A DNA stretch of 64,000 nt, taken from positions 310,001 through 374,000 of the forward strand of contig NZ_JACJUV010000008.1 of the NCBI RefSeq assembly GCF_014218805.1, in the 5' to 3' direction. A model generated the notes under the pieces. The model saw only the letters and a program-made list of their open reading frames with translations. It had not been told where the DNA came from and ran no database searches. This document shows, piece by piece, positions 17,363-26,023 of this stretch (position 1 is its first letter; every line of letters starts with the position of its first letter). A program made the translations under genes and the position numbers. The DNA comes from Teredinibacter franksiae. Lineage in GTDB: Bacteria; Pseudomonadota; Gammaproteobacteria; Pseudomonadales; Cellvibrionaceae.

Positions 17363-17943
17363 CACCGTAATTACTTGAGCTTTATTGTCTTTTACGGGGT
17401 GCATGGCCTGCGGTGGAATATACTGCCGATACGTTGAAGAGCCATGAATAAACATCGATAGAGTTTTTGACTTTTTTTTGCATTTTTTTACGCTACCATG
17501 TTTAGGGCAAAGTGAATCGAATCTACTGTGCTATGCTGTGCTGTACTGTTCTTTGCTCATGGGATCATTCTTTTAGTTGTCGTGTGGGCATGCACCTAGA
17601 GAAGTCATTTTAGATTTTGGTTTTTTTGCCGCAGAGCGGCTTCGTTCAGCAACGCGTGAAAACCGACATTAATCAGGCGTATAGAGCCCCTTCAATTGAT
17701 CGTATACCTCTCTTAACATGACTACTCTACATTTTTAAACCTCTTTTTATCGCCACTCAATTAGCCTTGTGACGGGGTTGCCGTGTGCTTTTTAGTCGCT
17801 GGTAGCCACTGCGAAGTCCTTAGCCCGCCAGAACCACCCCCCCGCTATCGCCAAATATGTGGCAATGACCTATTAGCGTGGGTACTATTAGTTATAGGAC
17901 ACCTCTATTATTTGATTCTAGCTATCAACCATCGAGATAAGGT
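17363..17943. other. Intergenic region, no supported gene
   Basis: About 580 bases. It contains homopolymer T/A runs (17465-17490) and CTGTGCTATGCTGTGCTGTACTG-like short repeats (near 17526). An overlapping reading frame from 17783 runs into the next gene but has no coding character. Confidence 0.4.
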
Positions 17944-18984
17944 ATGGCGCTGCTTCTTTTTTATCTGGCACTGGCACTGTGTGTGTCTTTTCTCTGTTCC
18001 GTACTGGAGGCCGTATTACTGAGTGTTACCCCCAGCTACATCGCCAGCGAGCAGGAACTGGGTAGTTCCGACGGCACACGCTGGGCGCACATCAAAGCCA
18101 ATATTGACCGCACTCTTGCGGCCATACTGAGCCTGAACACTATTGCTCACACTATAGGCGCTGCTGGCGTTGGTGCACAGGCGGCCAGCGTTTTTGGCGA
18201 AGCCTATTTTGGCGTCATTTCCGCCATTTTAACCCTACTGATATTGGTATTTTCGGAAATCATCCCTAAAACACTGGGCGCAAACTACTGGAAATCCCTT
18301 GCCCCTGCCTGCCTGCGCATTCTAAAGCCTGTCGAAATCTGTATGTGGCCCCTCGTTGTTCTCTCACAGGGAATCACCGGCTTTTTTTCTCGCAAGGAAG
18401 ACTTACATATGATTAGCCGCGATGAAATTGCTGCGCTTGCTTGGATGGGAGAAGATCAAGGTGTACTTAATAGCAATGAGTCGGCCGTTGTTCGCAGCAT
18501 TATGCGAGTACGTACACTTACCGCAAAAGACATAATGACACCGCGAACGGTGATTTTTTCACTCGATGCACAACTCACCGTAGAACAAGCACTTAAAATT
18601 GAAGATACCTTTCGTTTTTCTCGTATACCACTTTACGACGAGCACTCCGATAAAATTAGAGGCCTTGTTCGCAAAGACGACATTCTGGCAAAAGCCGCAA
18701 AAAACCTGCACCAAACAAAGCTGAAGAACCTGGAGCGAGAACTGCTCACGGTATTGTCCAATAAAGCCCTGTTGGACTTACTGCAAAAAATGAGTGGCAG
18801 ACACTTTCAGATGTGCCTAGTAGTGAATGAATTTGGCGATACGCTTGGCATTGCTACCATGGAGGATGTGGTAGAAACCATGCTAGGCTTGGAAATTGTT
18901 GACGAAACAGATAACCACCCAGACATGCAAAAACTGGCCAGAAGTTTATGGCTTAAACGAGCAAAAGAATCCGGTTTAAATTAA
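17944..18984 (+). CDS. CNNM/CorC-family membrane protein (DUF21 plus CBS pair)
   Basis: A 346-residue protein. The N-terminal DUF21 transmembrane domain (about 1-140) has CSVLEAVLLSVTPSY, NTIAHTIGAAGVG and FSEIIPKTLGANY, which are classic for the family. A CBS pair (about 190-315) follows, with DIMTPRTVIFSLD, FSRIPLYDEHSDKIRGLVRK and FGDTLGIATMEDVVE. The usual C-terminal CorC/HlyC domain is essentially absent, so this is the short form. Members are proposed to move or sense divalent cations (Mg/Co). It is an inner-membrane protein. It stands alone, with no close neighbours on its strand. Confidence 0.9.
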   Translation: MALLLFYLALALCVSFLCSVLEAVLLSVTPSYIASEQELGSSDGTRWAHIKANIDRTLAAILSLNTIAHTIGAAGVGAQAASVFGEAYFGVISAILTLLILVFSEIIPKTLGANYWKSLAPACLRILKPVEICMWPLVVLSQGITGFFSRKEDLHMISRDEIAALAWMGEDQGVLNSNESAVVRSIMRVRTLTAKDIMTPRTVIFSLDAQLTVEQALKIEDTFRFSRIPLYDEHSDKIRGLVRKDDILAKAAKNLHQTKLKNLERELLTVLSNKALLDLLQKMSGRHFQMCLVVNEFGDTLGIATMEDVVETMLGLEIVDETDNHPDMQKLARSLWLKRAKESGLN

Positions 18985-19044
18985 GGGGGGCGGCTACCCA
19001 CTTACAATACATCTATTGATAATGACGGCCAATTTTTCTTAGAA

Positions 19045-19110
19045 AAATTTTGCCTTGTGCATAAACCACACACAAAGCCAGAGGCCAAAAACCATTAGTA
19101 GAATTTCCCT
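19045..19110. repeat. Dispersed ~65-bp repeat, copy 2
   Basis: Matches 14221-14286 through CACAAAGCCAGAGGCCAAAA and AGTAGA. It is directly followed by the hairpin at 19115. Confidence 0.65.
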
Positions 19111-19114
19111 TTTG

Positions 19115-19140
19115 TAAACATCACCACGCGGTGATGTTTA
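19115..19140. terminator. Perfect 11-bp stem hairpin between convergent genes
   Basis: TAAACATCACC / GGTGATGTTTA with loop ACGC. It lies between the CNNM gene (plus) and the immunity-like gene (minus), so it could end transcription from either side. There is no long T-run. Confidence 0.55.
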
Positions 19141-19176
19141 TCAACATTACTAAAACATAGGGTTTGAATGTTAGGC

Positions 19177-19245
19177 CGATATGCGAGCGTTGGCACAAGC
19201 TAAAAGGAACAGGGTTTACTCAAAGGTTTTTGAACCTGTGCGTTT
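19177..19245 (+). pseudogene. Short internal RAYT fragment (copy 4)
   Basis: The translation ICERWHKLKGTGFTQRFLN matches VCERWHKLYKGTLLTQKFLK of the intact RAYT. Only about 70 bases remain. Confidence 0.7.
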
Positions 19246-19337
19246 TGAGTAGCAACCCTACTTTTAGTAGCCCTGAGCTTCGTAGACAACGCTTATTCGA
19301 GCGGTCTTTGTGTGCCCTTAGTTGGCAGCGGCAGTCA

Positions 19338-19949
19338 TTACAATATTGCCACTTCATCCGTTTTATAGAATTCAATTGCATCACCATCGACACCACTAAT
19401 AAAGCCTTTGTCGATGAGGGCCTTACGCACTGATTCGTGAACCAAGATGGTCATCAAGTTTTCGGCTAATCGAAATACTAACAAGTCCTGTATTTCATCT
19501 TTTCTCAGTACCAATTCTTCGAAAGAAACATCAATCAAGGGAATACCATCTGAAAGAAGGTATTTCGATTTTTCCATATCGGCGGCCGCAACTGCACCAA
19601 TAATATTAACAGCCTTGTAATCGGTATAAATTTTTCCACTATCTGGATCGGATATTTCTACGGGGTATGTGTCAAAATTGTCCACTCCACACGCAAATAA
19701 CGTTTGAAGTAGATCATCTCGAAAAAAATAATTGGAACAACCCTCGATATATGGCGGCATATATTCAGCATGATCTGGATTTCCATCCTCCAAGGGTAAC
19801 AAGCGCAATTGCAAGGGGGCCGGAACAGCGGCTTCAAACGGTGCACCACGAAACCACTTTATCCCTAACTTCTTATACCCTCTCGCACGATAATCACTGC
19901 GGTCTAACCTGCGACGCGGGCGTGAAGAACATCCTAATACGTAAAACAT
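19338..19949 (-). CDS. Probable immunity protein (DUF1629/Imm-like) for the AHH nuclease
   Basis: A 203-residue soluble protein without signal peptide. The segment DLLQTLFACGVDNFDTYPVE, then TDYKAVNIIGAVAAADMEKS, and late FRLAENLMTILVHESVRKAL fit the DUF1629 group of toxin-immunity-like proteins as I know it. It follows the AHH-nuclease gene on the same strand with a 34-base gap, which is the usual toxin-then-immunity order. It would bind and block the nuclease in the cytoplasm. The context and fold pattern support the role; the family name is less sure. Confidence 0.6.
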   Translation of the reverse strand: MFYVLGCSSRPRRRLDRSDYRARGYKKLGIKWFRGAPFEAAVPAPLQLRLLPLEDGNPDHAEYMPPYIEGCSNYFFRDDLLQTLFACGVDNFDTYPVEISDPDSGKIYTDYKAVNIIGAVAAADMEKSKYLLSDGIPLIDVSFEELVLRKDEIQDLLVFRLAENLMTILVHESVRKALIDKGFISGVDGDAIEFYKTDEVAIL

Positions 19950-19983
19950 GTGTAACTCCTATTTCATTCGCTCAGCCAGAGCA

Positions 19984-20844
19984 CTACTCAACGTACTTAT
20001 CCCCATATATCTCTTCGCAAATGTATCGTTTGGAAAAACGGGAGGTGTATACATCTTTTTTCCAGGACTTACAGGGATTTTCCAGCATTGGTTTCAGTCG
20101 CCTTGAAATGGTATTTAATCGCATTACCAGCATAGGTAACTGGGGTGGCTTCCCATCACTTTTTTTACCGTCGCTGCACCACACGTCCTCAGTTGTTTCA
20201 TATTTTTCGGCGACCAAATCCAGAGTCTTTATTAACAACTCGTTGTAATCGGTATGCGCATCATGAAACTGACATTTACTTTTTGTAATCGCTCGTTTGG
20301 CGTATTCATAGGGTTGAAGCTTGGTATCTTTGGTGAAATCTTTACCTTCCTTCCCCCATTTCGGCATTCCACTACCACCTCTTAAGGCATAGTTCCCAGA
20401 TAGCCATACGCCGTTTTCATAGTTGTTAACGTTGTAACCAATATTGCCCTCTGCCATATCGTCCGTATGTAAATACTCCATAATATCGGATTCTACTAAA
20501 GAGGCATTGCCAGGAATTATATGATGGGCTGCGCTATTCACTTTCAACGGTTTCGTGAACTTTGCTGGTAAGCTCACAGGAAACTGGCTTAGGTCTAGTT
20601 CATTCGATTTTTGAGCATACCCCGCCTCGACTAAGGCAGAGCCAAGATCGCCGGAGCTGTTCTTGTGCTCCAGCCCCTCCTTATTTACTCCAGGAACTTC
20701 GCTTTCATCTTCATCGAAATGGTCTACCAAAGTGTTTTTTTCGGAAGTGGGCTCCGGTGTAGCATTACAAAATGCACATGAATTTTCGTCGTGATCTTCA
20801 TGTGAAAGTATTGAGAGAGAAACGGCTTCGCCTAGTTGCGTCAT
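19984..20844 (-). CDS. AHH-type HNH-superfamily nuclease, candidate antibacterial effector
   Basis: A 286-residue protein. The nuclease signature is SAAHHIIPGNASL with A106-H107-H108, followed by GYNVNNYENGVWLSGNY (136-152), the second half of the AHH fold (N-x-x-NG-x-x-L). The N-terminal 100 residues are acidic and contain CAFC (23-26) in a region that in related effectors links to delivery modules; no PAAR or Rhs repeats are present. Late His residues (FHDAHTDYNELL) complete the domain. AHH domains are toxins of polymorphic and type VI systems. It lies between a thiolase-like gene and an immunity-like gene on the same strand. It would degrade target-cell DNA; the delivery route is not visible here. 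Confidence 0.75.
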   Translation of the reverse strand: MTQLGEAVSLSILSHEDHDENSCAFCNATPEPTSEKNTLVDHFDEDESEVPGVNKEGLEHKNSSGDLGSALVEAGYAQKSNELDLSQFPVSLPAKFTKPLKVNSAAHHIIPGNASLVESDIMEYLHTDDMAEGNIGYNVNNYENGVWLSGNYALRGGSGMPKWGKEGKDFTKDTKLQPYEYAKRAITKSKCQFHDAHTDYNELLIKTLDLVAEKYETTEDVWCSDGKKSDGKPPQLPMLVMRLNTISRRLKPMLENPCKSWKKDVYTSRFSKRYICEEIYGDKYVE

Positions 20845-20879
20845 TACAGGTCAAGCTCCCTAAAGTGTGTTTGAAGTTT

Positions 20880-21923
20880 TCATTTGATTATCACCACGGC
20901 ACCGCGCTGCGTATGGTCGGAAGAACCACTGACTAGAATTGGCCCTTCATACTGCTTTCCCCTAAGCCCCAAACAAGCAAGTGCAATATTAACTGCTCCA
21001 GCGGCAGCACCGGTATCACCCAGACAATCGGCTGGATGAAGATGATTATAATCCTGCTTAAAATGGGCGCTGTTACGCATAAACGCCACCCCCAACTCCC
21101 TCGCCCAGTAGGCTTCACCATTCAAAGTACTGAACAAGGCCTCTATTTTATTTCCTGCCAAACTTTGCAATGCTTGTTTCCAGGCGCTGTCGAGACCATC
21201 ACCCAAGCAGGGCTCATCGGAACCGATATGAGCCTTCTCCAATGCTCTACCGGGCGTAGCCAACTGAATAGCCGACGGGCTTTTTACCCCGGACACACGA
21301 AAGAAAACCGCGGCTTCACCCGGAATAAACGCGTGCATGGCGCTGCCACTTGCAACACGCTGTTCGGTAGACTGCTTAGCCAGCCAGCGGGTGTCGAAAA
21401 AAGTATCGGCAGCACCGATGATGACCTCTTTACAGCCTTGAGCAAGCAACTGCTGCGCTTCTGCAAGCGCTTGAAAAACACCCGCTCTTCCGTAGGCCAA
21501 AACTTTATTGTGCACAGCATTAAACTGGATAGAAGCCTGCTTCGCCAAATAACCGTGGGCTTTTTCGGAAAAACCATTTTGAGCTTGAATAACTTCGGGG
21601 GCTACTACCAGTAGCACTGGCGTGTTCAGCTGCCCATCACTGTCGGCCATTGCCGCGAATGGCGCACTGCATAAACGAAGCAACCGACGTTGACGGCTTG
21701 TCAACCCACTGGCCGCTAGGGCTTCGTTCAATGGCTCTAACGTATCGGCTGGTACCGCAGCAGATTTAATTTTTTCGTACCGACCGGTAACGAACAAATC
21801 TTCCTTAAACCCGCTAATGGACGCCGAAAATGCGGCAAAGGTCGCTGGGCCAGAGTTCCCCAGCGGTGAGAGTATTGCAATGTCATCGATATAGAGCGGA
21901 GAATCAGTATTAGAAGTTGTCAT
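20880..21923 (-). CDS. Thiolase-fold (ketosynthase-like) protein lacking the catalytic Cys, effector-locus type
   Basis: A 347-residue protein with a beta-ketoacyl-synthase/thiolase layout: YIDDIAILSPLGN at the start, then a nucleophile-elbow region reading VLAYGRAGVFQAL, VIIGAADTFFD, and HPADCLGDTGAAAGAVNIAL near the end. The nucleophile Cys expected in the elbow is absent (Gly/Arg there), so condensing activity is unlikely. Thiolase-like proteins occur in type VI effector clusters next to PAAR/DUF2169 genes, probably as loading or adaptor proteins. Here it is the first gene of a minus-strand trio with the AHH nuclease (35-base gap) and the immunity-like gene. An alternative is a divergent lipid-synthesis protein, but there are no such neighbours. 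Confidence 0.65.
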   Translation of the reverse strand: MTTSNTDSPLYIDDIAILSPLGNSGPATFAAFSASISGFKEDLFVTGRYEKIKSAAVPADTLEPLNEALAASGLTSRQRRLLRLCSAPFAAMADSDGQLNTPVLLVVAPEVIQAQNGFSEKAHGYLAKQASIQFNAVHNKVLAYGRAGVFQALAEAQQLLAQGCKEVIIGAADTFFDTRWLAKQSTEQRVASGSAMHAFIPGEAAVFFRVSGVKSPSAIQLATPGRALEKAHIGSDEPCLGDGLDSAWKQALQSLAGNKIEALFSTLNGEAYWARELGVAFMRNSAHFKQDYNHLHPADCLGDTGAAAGAVNIALACLGLRGKQYEGPILVSGSSDHTQRGAVVIIK

Positions 21924-22305
21924 CGTTATTATTCAATATACAGCTTACGGCGGTAGGCCCAAGTACATCTTTAGAAGTAGCGATTGCCACTCCAAGTGCA
22001 CAAACAACCATCAACCTATTACGTGTTTATGAAAGCCATTGCTCAGATTGCCGGCAATTGAATGGGTGATAATACGCCACAACACAATAGAACTCTCTAC
22101 CTGCCTGCAGCAATTTTACCCATTAGGCGCACTGCACCCAACTAACTGCACATAGAGTACCACGGAAGCGCATTCATGCCCTCCCACGGGGGGAGTACGC
22201 CATCGTAATGGCACAAAATAGTGAACCAACTATCATTATATTCGCTTAATTCGCAGCGATGTTAACCCAACCACCCACGGGGCAACTGCGGGTAACGGCT
22301 TCCGC
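21924..22305. other. Intergenic region, nothing supported
   Basis: About 380 bases with no coding frame. It would hold the promoter of the minus-strand effector trio (just above 21923) and the end of the cupin transcript. CCCACGGGG at 22184 and 22273 is a short repeated palindromic core. Confidence 0.35.
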
Positions 22306-22785
22306 CTAACTCTCTCCGAGAAAGTAGTCTACGTCGTCCTCCATATTTGCAATATGCCTAAATGCCGTTTCGCTAGAGCCGCCCACCATCGCCAGCATTT
22401 TGTTTGAATCCGGGTATTCACAAATTTCATTGGGCTCATTGGTGCTCAGGCAAAGGTAGCGGATATCGGTAACGCCGGTATTCATGATTTGATGCGCGTG
22501 CTCACGCCCTCCTGGGGGGCAAGCGATAATGTCATTTTTACGGATGGGGTACTGCTTTTCTCCATACCTCAACGTGCCCTCGCCTTCCAGGATCAGGAAC
22601 ATTTCTTCATTAACTCTATGGTTATGAAACGGACAAACTTTGTGCCCTGGCGGCACCACCGCAATACTGTAACTGAGCTTCTTAGCCCCTATATGCTCGC
22701 TTACGCCTGCGCGCTTCGATTTGAAAGCGTTGTGCTCATGGCAATCATAATTTTTTATTTCGTCCAAATTAAAAAGCGGTGTCAT
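22306..22785 (-). CDS. Cupin-domain protein
   Basis: A 159-residue protein. The single cupin domain has motif 1 PFHNHRVNEEMFLILEGEG (metal ligands H-x-H and E) and motif 2 PPGGREHAHQIMNTG. The remaining tail (CEYPDSNKMLAMVG) resembles those of cupins in uncharacterised sugar- or small-molecule-related enzymes. Cytoplasmic. The ATG is followed by a normal N-terminus, and an AGCTTTTATG context gives a weak ribosome site. It is a single gene and its substrate is unknown. Confidence 0.8.
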   Translation of the reverse strand: MTPLFNLDEIKNYDCHEHNAFKSKRAGVSEHIGAKKLSYSIAVVPPGHKVCPFHNHRVNEEMFLILEGEGTLRYGEKQYPIRKNDIIACPPGGREHAHQIMNTGVTDIRYLCLSTNEPNEICEYPDSNKMLAMVGGSSETAFRHIANMEDDVDYFLGES

Positions 22786-23238
22786 AAAAGCTCCATTGGT
22801 TGACGCGTGCGTTAGTACACGATGATGTGAAACATTTCGATTTAAATCCTACCACTTACTCACGTCAAACATTGCACTATAAACGACAACACAATGGTGT
22901 TGTTCGCTCGCAATCCTAGCACCGCTTTTTTCCCCGTTGAACATCGCTTCCTGCCCATGGGAACTGATCAATAGTGAGAACACCGAGCACTGCACAGCTT
23001 GAGCAATTGATCGACCTACACCCTGTATTTCCCCCTCCATCTGGGTTATAAAACACCTGTGAGTAATAGCACTCCCTAACCGTACACCTCTCTCAAATCG
23101 TCAGATGATTTATATGCCAAGGTTGGCACTTTTCAGTTGTTTTTTATAACAAGGAATTATATATACATCATCCTTACATAATCTTTGGGACTAAAGTACA
23201 ATTCCTGACCAATCACACTTCTCCGGAGCTCTGTTCAA
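22786..23238. other. Intergenic region, nothing supported
   Basis: About 450 bases between divergent genes. TATAT/ATATACAT-rich DNA around 23155-23175 probably lies in the promoter area of the next gene. No coding frame is convincing. Confidence 0.35.
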
Positions 23239-24225
23239 ATGAAACCTTTACGCATGGCCATGTGCCTGCTGTCTGTCGTAATAGCCTGCGCCCTTGCCAA
23301 CCTTGCTGCAGCCGAAACATCTTCTGAACTCCGCGCAAAAGCTGATCGCTATCGTGCCGCTATTCCAAACAAAGTGAGCGCACTAGAAACTATTCAGACC
23401 AGAATAAAGGCCTACGAACAGAAAAAAGTTGAAGCTCAGGCACAGCTAGATCAAGCCCGCAAAGACCTCATTGAAGCGCAAACCAACATGACCATTGCCA
23501 AGGCAGACACTTCGGATGAAGCCGAACGCCTGCAAAGCATAGGCGAAAGGCGGTTGGAGCTAGCCGAGCGCACCTTAAAAAGCCGCGAAAAACGCAGCGA
23601 GCGCGCCGTAATTAAGCATACCGAGCTAACGGCCGAACAGCAAAAGCTGCAAGATGAAATGAAATGGATGGAGGGCCAAATCCCTGAACTTTTGACCAAG
23701 GCCGACAACCAGGAAACCGCCGAAATTCGCAATGCCAAACAGAAAAAAGAAGCCCAATTGGCAGCTCTAGCCCCACCACCGCCGGTTTCGACACCCAGCC
23801 CCACAGCAGAACCAACACCCGAGCCAATAGAGCTAGCCTCTGCCGACGGCCAGAGCTTTATACTGCCCGCTTCCGCTAGCAATGCAGAAGGTGCATCTAA
23901 TGCGCGCCAACAGTATGCCCGAGGCGAAATGAAGAAACTGTTAGAACTCACCCGCAACGCAGACCGAACCAACAAACCTCGCCGAGATGACCCAGTACTT
24001 AATGTTGACGGTGAGGAAATAGAAGAGCTTGAATATCTCGGAGCAAAGCAATACTACACCGAGGTGCCATTGGCTGCCGGCAGATACAAAGTCGCTATCG
24101 GGGCACGTAAGTTTGTGGCAACAATACCGGCTTCTGCCGACGGCAATATTTTTGTTGTCATTTTTGATACTGCCGACACCCGCACCGGGCGTGTTGCATT
24201 TTTTAATAAAAAGCACCTCGAGTAA
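23239..24225 (+). CDS. Periplasmic coiled-coil protein, function unknown
   Basis: A 328-residue protein. The signal peptide MKPLRMAMCLLSVVIACALA ends near AAAE. Residues about 28-180 are a long charged coiled coil rich in Ala, Glu, Lys and Arg (RLELAERTLKSREKRSERAV). A Pro-rich spacer follows (PPPPVSTPSPTAEPTPEP), then a C-terminal globular part of about 110 residues with short beta strands (YTEVPLAAGRYKVAIGARKF). There is no known domain by eye. The structure suggests a periplasmic scaffold. A strong terminator follows at once, so it is monocistronic. Confidence 0.7.
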   Translation: MKPLRMAMCLLSVVIACALANLAAAETSSELRAKADRYRAAIPNKVSALETIQTRIKAYEQKKVEAQAQLDQARKDLIEAQTNMTIAKADTSDEAERLQSIGERRLELAERTLKSREKRSERAVIKHTELTAEQQKLQDEMKWMEGQIPELLTKADNQETAEIRNAKQKKEAQLAALAPPPPVSTPSPTAEPTPEPIELASADGQSFILPASASNAEGASNARQQYARGEMKKLLELTRNADRTNKPRRDDPVLNVDGEEIEELEYLGAKQYYTEVPLAAGRYKVAIGARKFVATIPASADGNIFVVIFDTADTRTGRVAFFNKKHLE

Positions 24226-24233
24226 ACCTACAA

Positions 24234-24253
24234 GAGCCCCGCTAACGGGGCTC
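24234..24253 (+). terminator. Rho-independent-like hairpin after the coiled-coil gene
   Basis: GAGCCCCG / CGGGGCTC stem with CTAA loop, 8 bases after the stop; the T-rich tail is short. Confidence 0.75.
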
Positions 24254-24527
24254 GTCTCTCCCCAGCCCCTCCCCAATATCCCCACAAACACCGAAGCTGA
24301 ATAGCTTTGCTGCTAGCGACTAAATGGTCACTGTGCTCAATTTGAACAGCTCACCACTGCTAGTCAGAGTTAACACCCACGCTAAAACCGCCAAAGGTTG
24401 TTCGACCACAGTGGATGTAGATCAAAAAAAATCTGCTACCAAAGCAAGAACAGATGGCGTATGAAGATCTATACTCAATGGGTTGCTCCATTAAAACTGC
24501 CCCACTCACCTGCGCGAGGCTACCTTT

Positions 24528-25691
24528 ATGAGTCTGATAAAACGTATTCCTATCAACAAAATTGAGTTGGGTATGTATGTATCAGATCGAACCCCTGGCT
24601 TGGAAGACACAGAACTTAGACCCAAGGGTTTTATACGACGCTGGGAGACGGTAGACAAACTTTCCGGGTTCGGCCTAGAAGAAATTTATATTGATGTCCA
24701 CCGAGGCCTCGACTCGCCTTTCACCTTGCCTATCGCCGGTACAGACGCACTAAAACCCCGCGTTGAACTGCAAAAAGAACGAGAACAAGCCGACAAAGTT
24801 TATGCCGAGGCTCGAGGCTTAGTCACGAGCATATTGCGGGATGTAAAGATGGGTAATGCTATTGATGTTGGTCCGGTGGAAAGCCTTGCCGACGATATCA
24901 ATGAATCCGTCCTTAACAACCACAATGCCCTACTCTGCCTCGCGGCTATTCGCGAGAAAGATCAGTACCTGCTGGAACATTCCATTAATGTGGGTATTTT
25001 GATGGGCGTCTTCGCTCGCTTCTTGGGCTACGAGGACGAACTCATCCACATGCTGGTAACCGGCGCATTGCTACACGATATTGGCAAGATCCGCGTGCAC
25101 CATCAGATCCTCAACAAACCAGGCAAATTGACCGACGAAGAATGGATGGAGATGAAACGGCATGTAGTATACGGGCAAGAAGTACTATTGAAATCCGAGG
25201 GTGTATCGGCGGTTGCGCTATCCATATGCGGCATGCATCATGAGCGACTGGATGGTGGTGGCTACCCAATGGGTGTGAAAGAGCACGAAATTGACAACTT
25301 TGGCAGGCTCGCAGCCATAGTTGATGTATACGATGCCCTTACCGCAGACCGGGTATACCACAAGGGTAAACCCCCCGCCCACGCCATGCATTTCCTAATG
25401 GGGTTAACAGAAGGCCACCTCGACCGCCAATTGGTGAACATGTTCGTACGCTGCATAAGTGTCTACCCTGTTGGTTCGCTAGTAGAGCTAAGCAATGGCC
25501 GCGCAGGGGTTGTCATTAGTGTGAATCATGCTCACCCCGAAAGCCCGATTGTTAAAACGATTTACAACCTGCTCCATAAAAACTATGAAACGCCAAAAAT
25601 TTGCGACCTTAGACGCAACCTTAGCGAAACCCACATTGAGGGGGTACTTAACCCCGAAGATTACGGTATAAAAATTAACGACTTTATCTAA
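24528..25691 (+). CDS. HD-GYP domain c-di-GMP phosphodiesterase with DUF3391
   Basis: A 387-residue protein. The N-terminal DUF3391 (about 1-130) starts with the family-typical IPINKIELGMYVSD. The HD-GYP domain has HDIGK (H183, D184), a proline-rich ILNKPGKLT, HHERLDGGGYP (GGGYP at 243-247) and DVYDALTADRVYHK. All metal-binding and signature residues are present, so hydrolysis of c-di-GMP to GMP is likely. It is cytoplasmic with no receiver domain; DUF3391 is the probable sensor. It acts in the same signal pathway as the degenerate EAL protein at 15209-17362, though the genes are 7 kb apart. Confidence 0.93.
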   Translation: MSLIKRIPINKIELGMYVSDRTPGLEDTELRPKGFIRRWETVDKLSGFGLEEIYIDVHRGLDSPFTLPIAGTDALKPRVELQKEREQADKVYAEARGLVTSILRDVKMGNAIDVGPVESLADDINESVLNNHNALLCLAAIREKDQYLLEHSINVGILMGVFARFLGYEDELIHMLVTGALLHDIGKIRVHHQILNKPGKLTDEEWMEMKRHVVYGQEVLLKSEGVSAVALSICGMHHERLDGGGYPMGVKEHEIDNFGRLAAIVDVYDALTADRVYHKGKPPAHAMHFLMGLTEGHLDRQLVNMFVRCISVYPVGSLVELSNGRAGVVISVNHAHPESPIVKTIYNLLHKNYETPKICDLRRNLSETHIEGVLNPEDYGIKINDFI

Positions 25692-25711
25692 GGGTATCTC
25701 TATTAACTGTT

Positions 25712-25742
25712 TGGGGCCAAAAGCAATTAATAGAGGCGCCCG
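25712..25742. repeat. Dispersed repeat, copy 3 (core only)
   Basis: GGCCAAAAGCAATTAATAGA plus GGCGCCC matches the right half of the copy at 14221-14286 (CCAAAAGCAATGAGTAGAGG). Confidence 0.6.
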
Positions 25743-26023
25743 TATGTTTTTTACTACTGTCAGAATGCTAGCGTTTCTCACAGCTTTTATGTTGTCTGCG
25801 CTGACCGCTCATTACCACTCTCGATGGCCGTTGCACCTAGCACCGATCACCATTATTCCTGTAGGCTTGCAGACATCATTATAGGAACCTCTGTTTATCT
25901 CAAAGCGTCCTCTCGGTTTTGGCTACCTGCGTTGCCCTGCATCTATGCAGTGGTGCGCAACCTGCTACCCAGATCAGCTTAGGCTTAATTGGAGACCCGC
26001 ATACAAAGAACTGGTCAATACCT

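Larger units (their letters stand above)
18985..19337. other. Intergenic region with dispersed repeat, hairpin and RAYT scrap
   Basis: Holds copy 2 of the dispersed repeat (19045-19110), a perfect hairpin (19115-19140) and a RAYT fragment (19177-19245). No intact gene. Confidence 0.6.

Noticed and set aside
20880..21923. Active ketosynthase of fatty-acid or polyketide synthesis
   Set aside because: No catalytic Cys at the nucleophile elbow and no biosynthetic neighbours.
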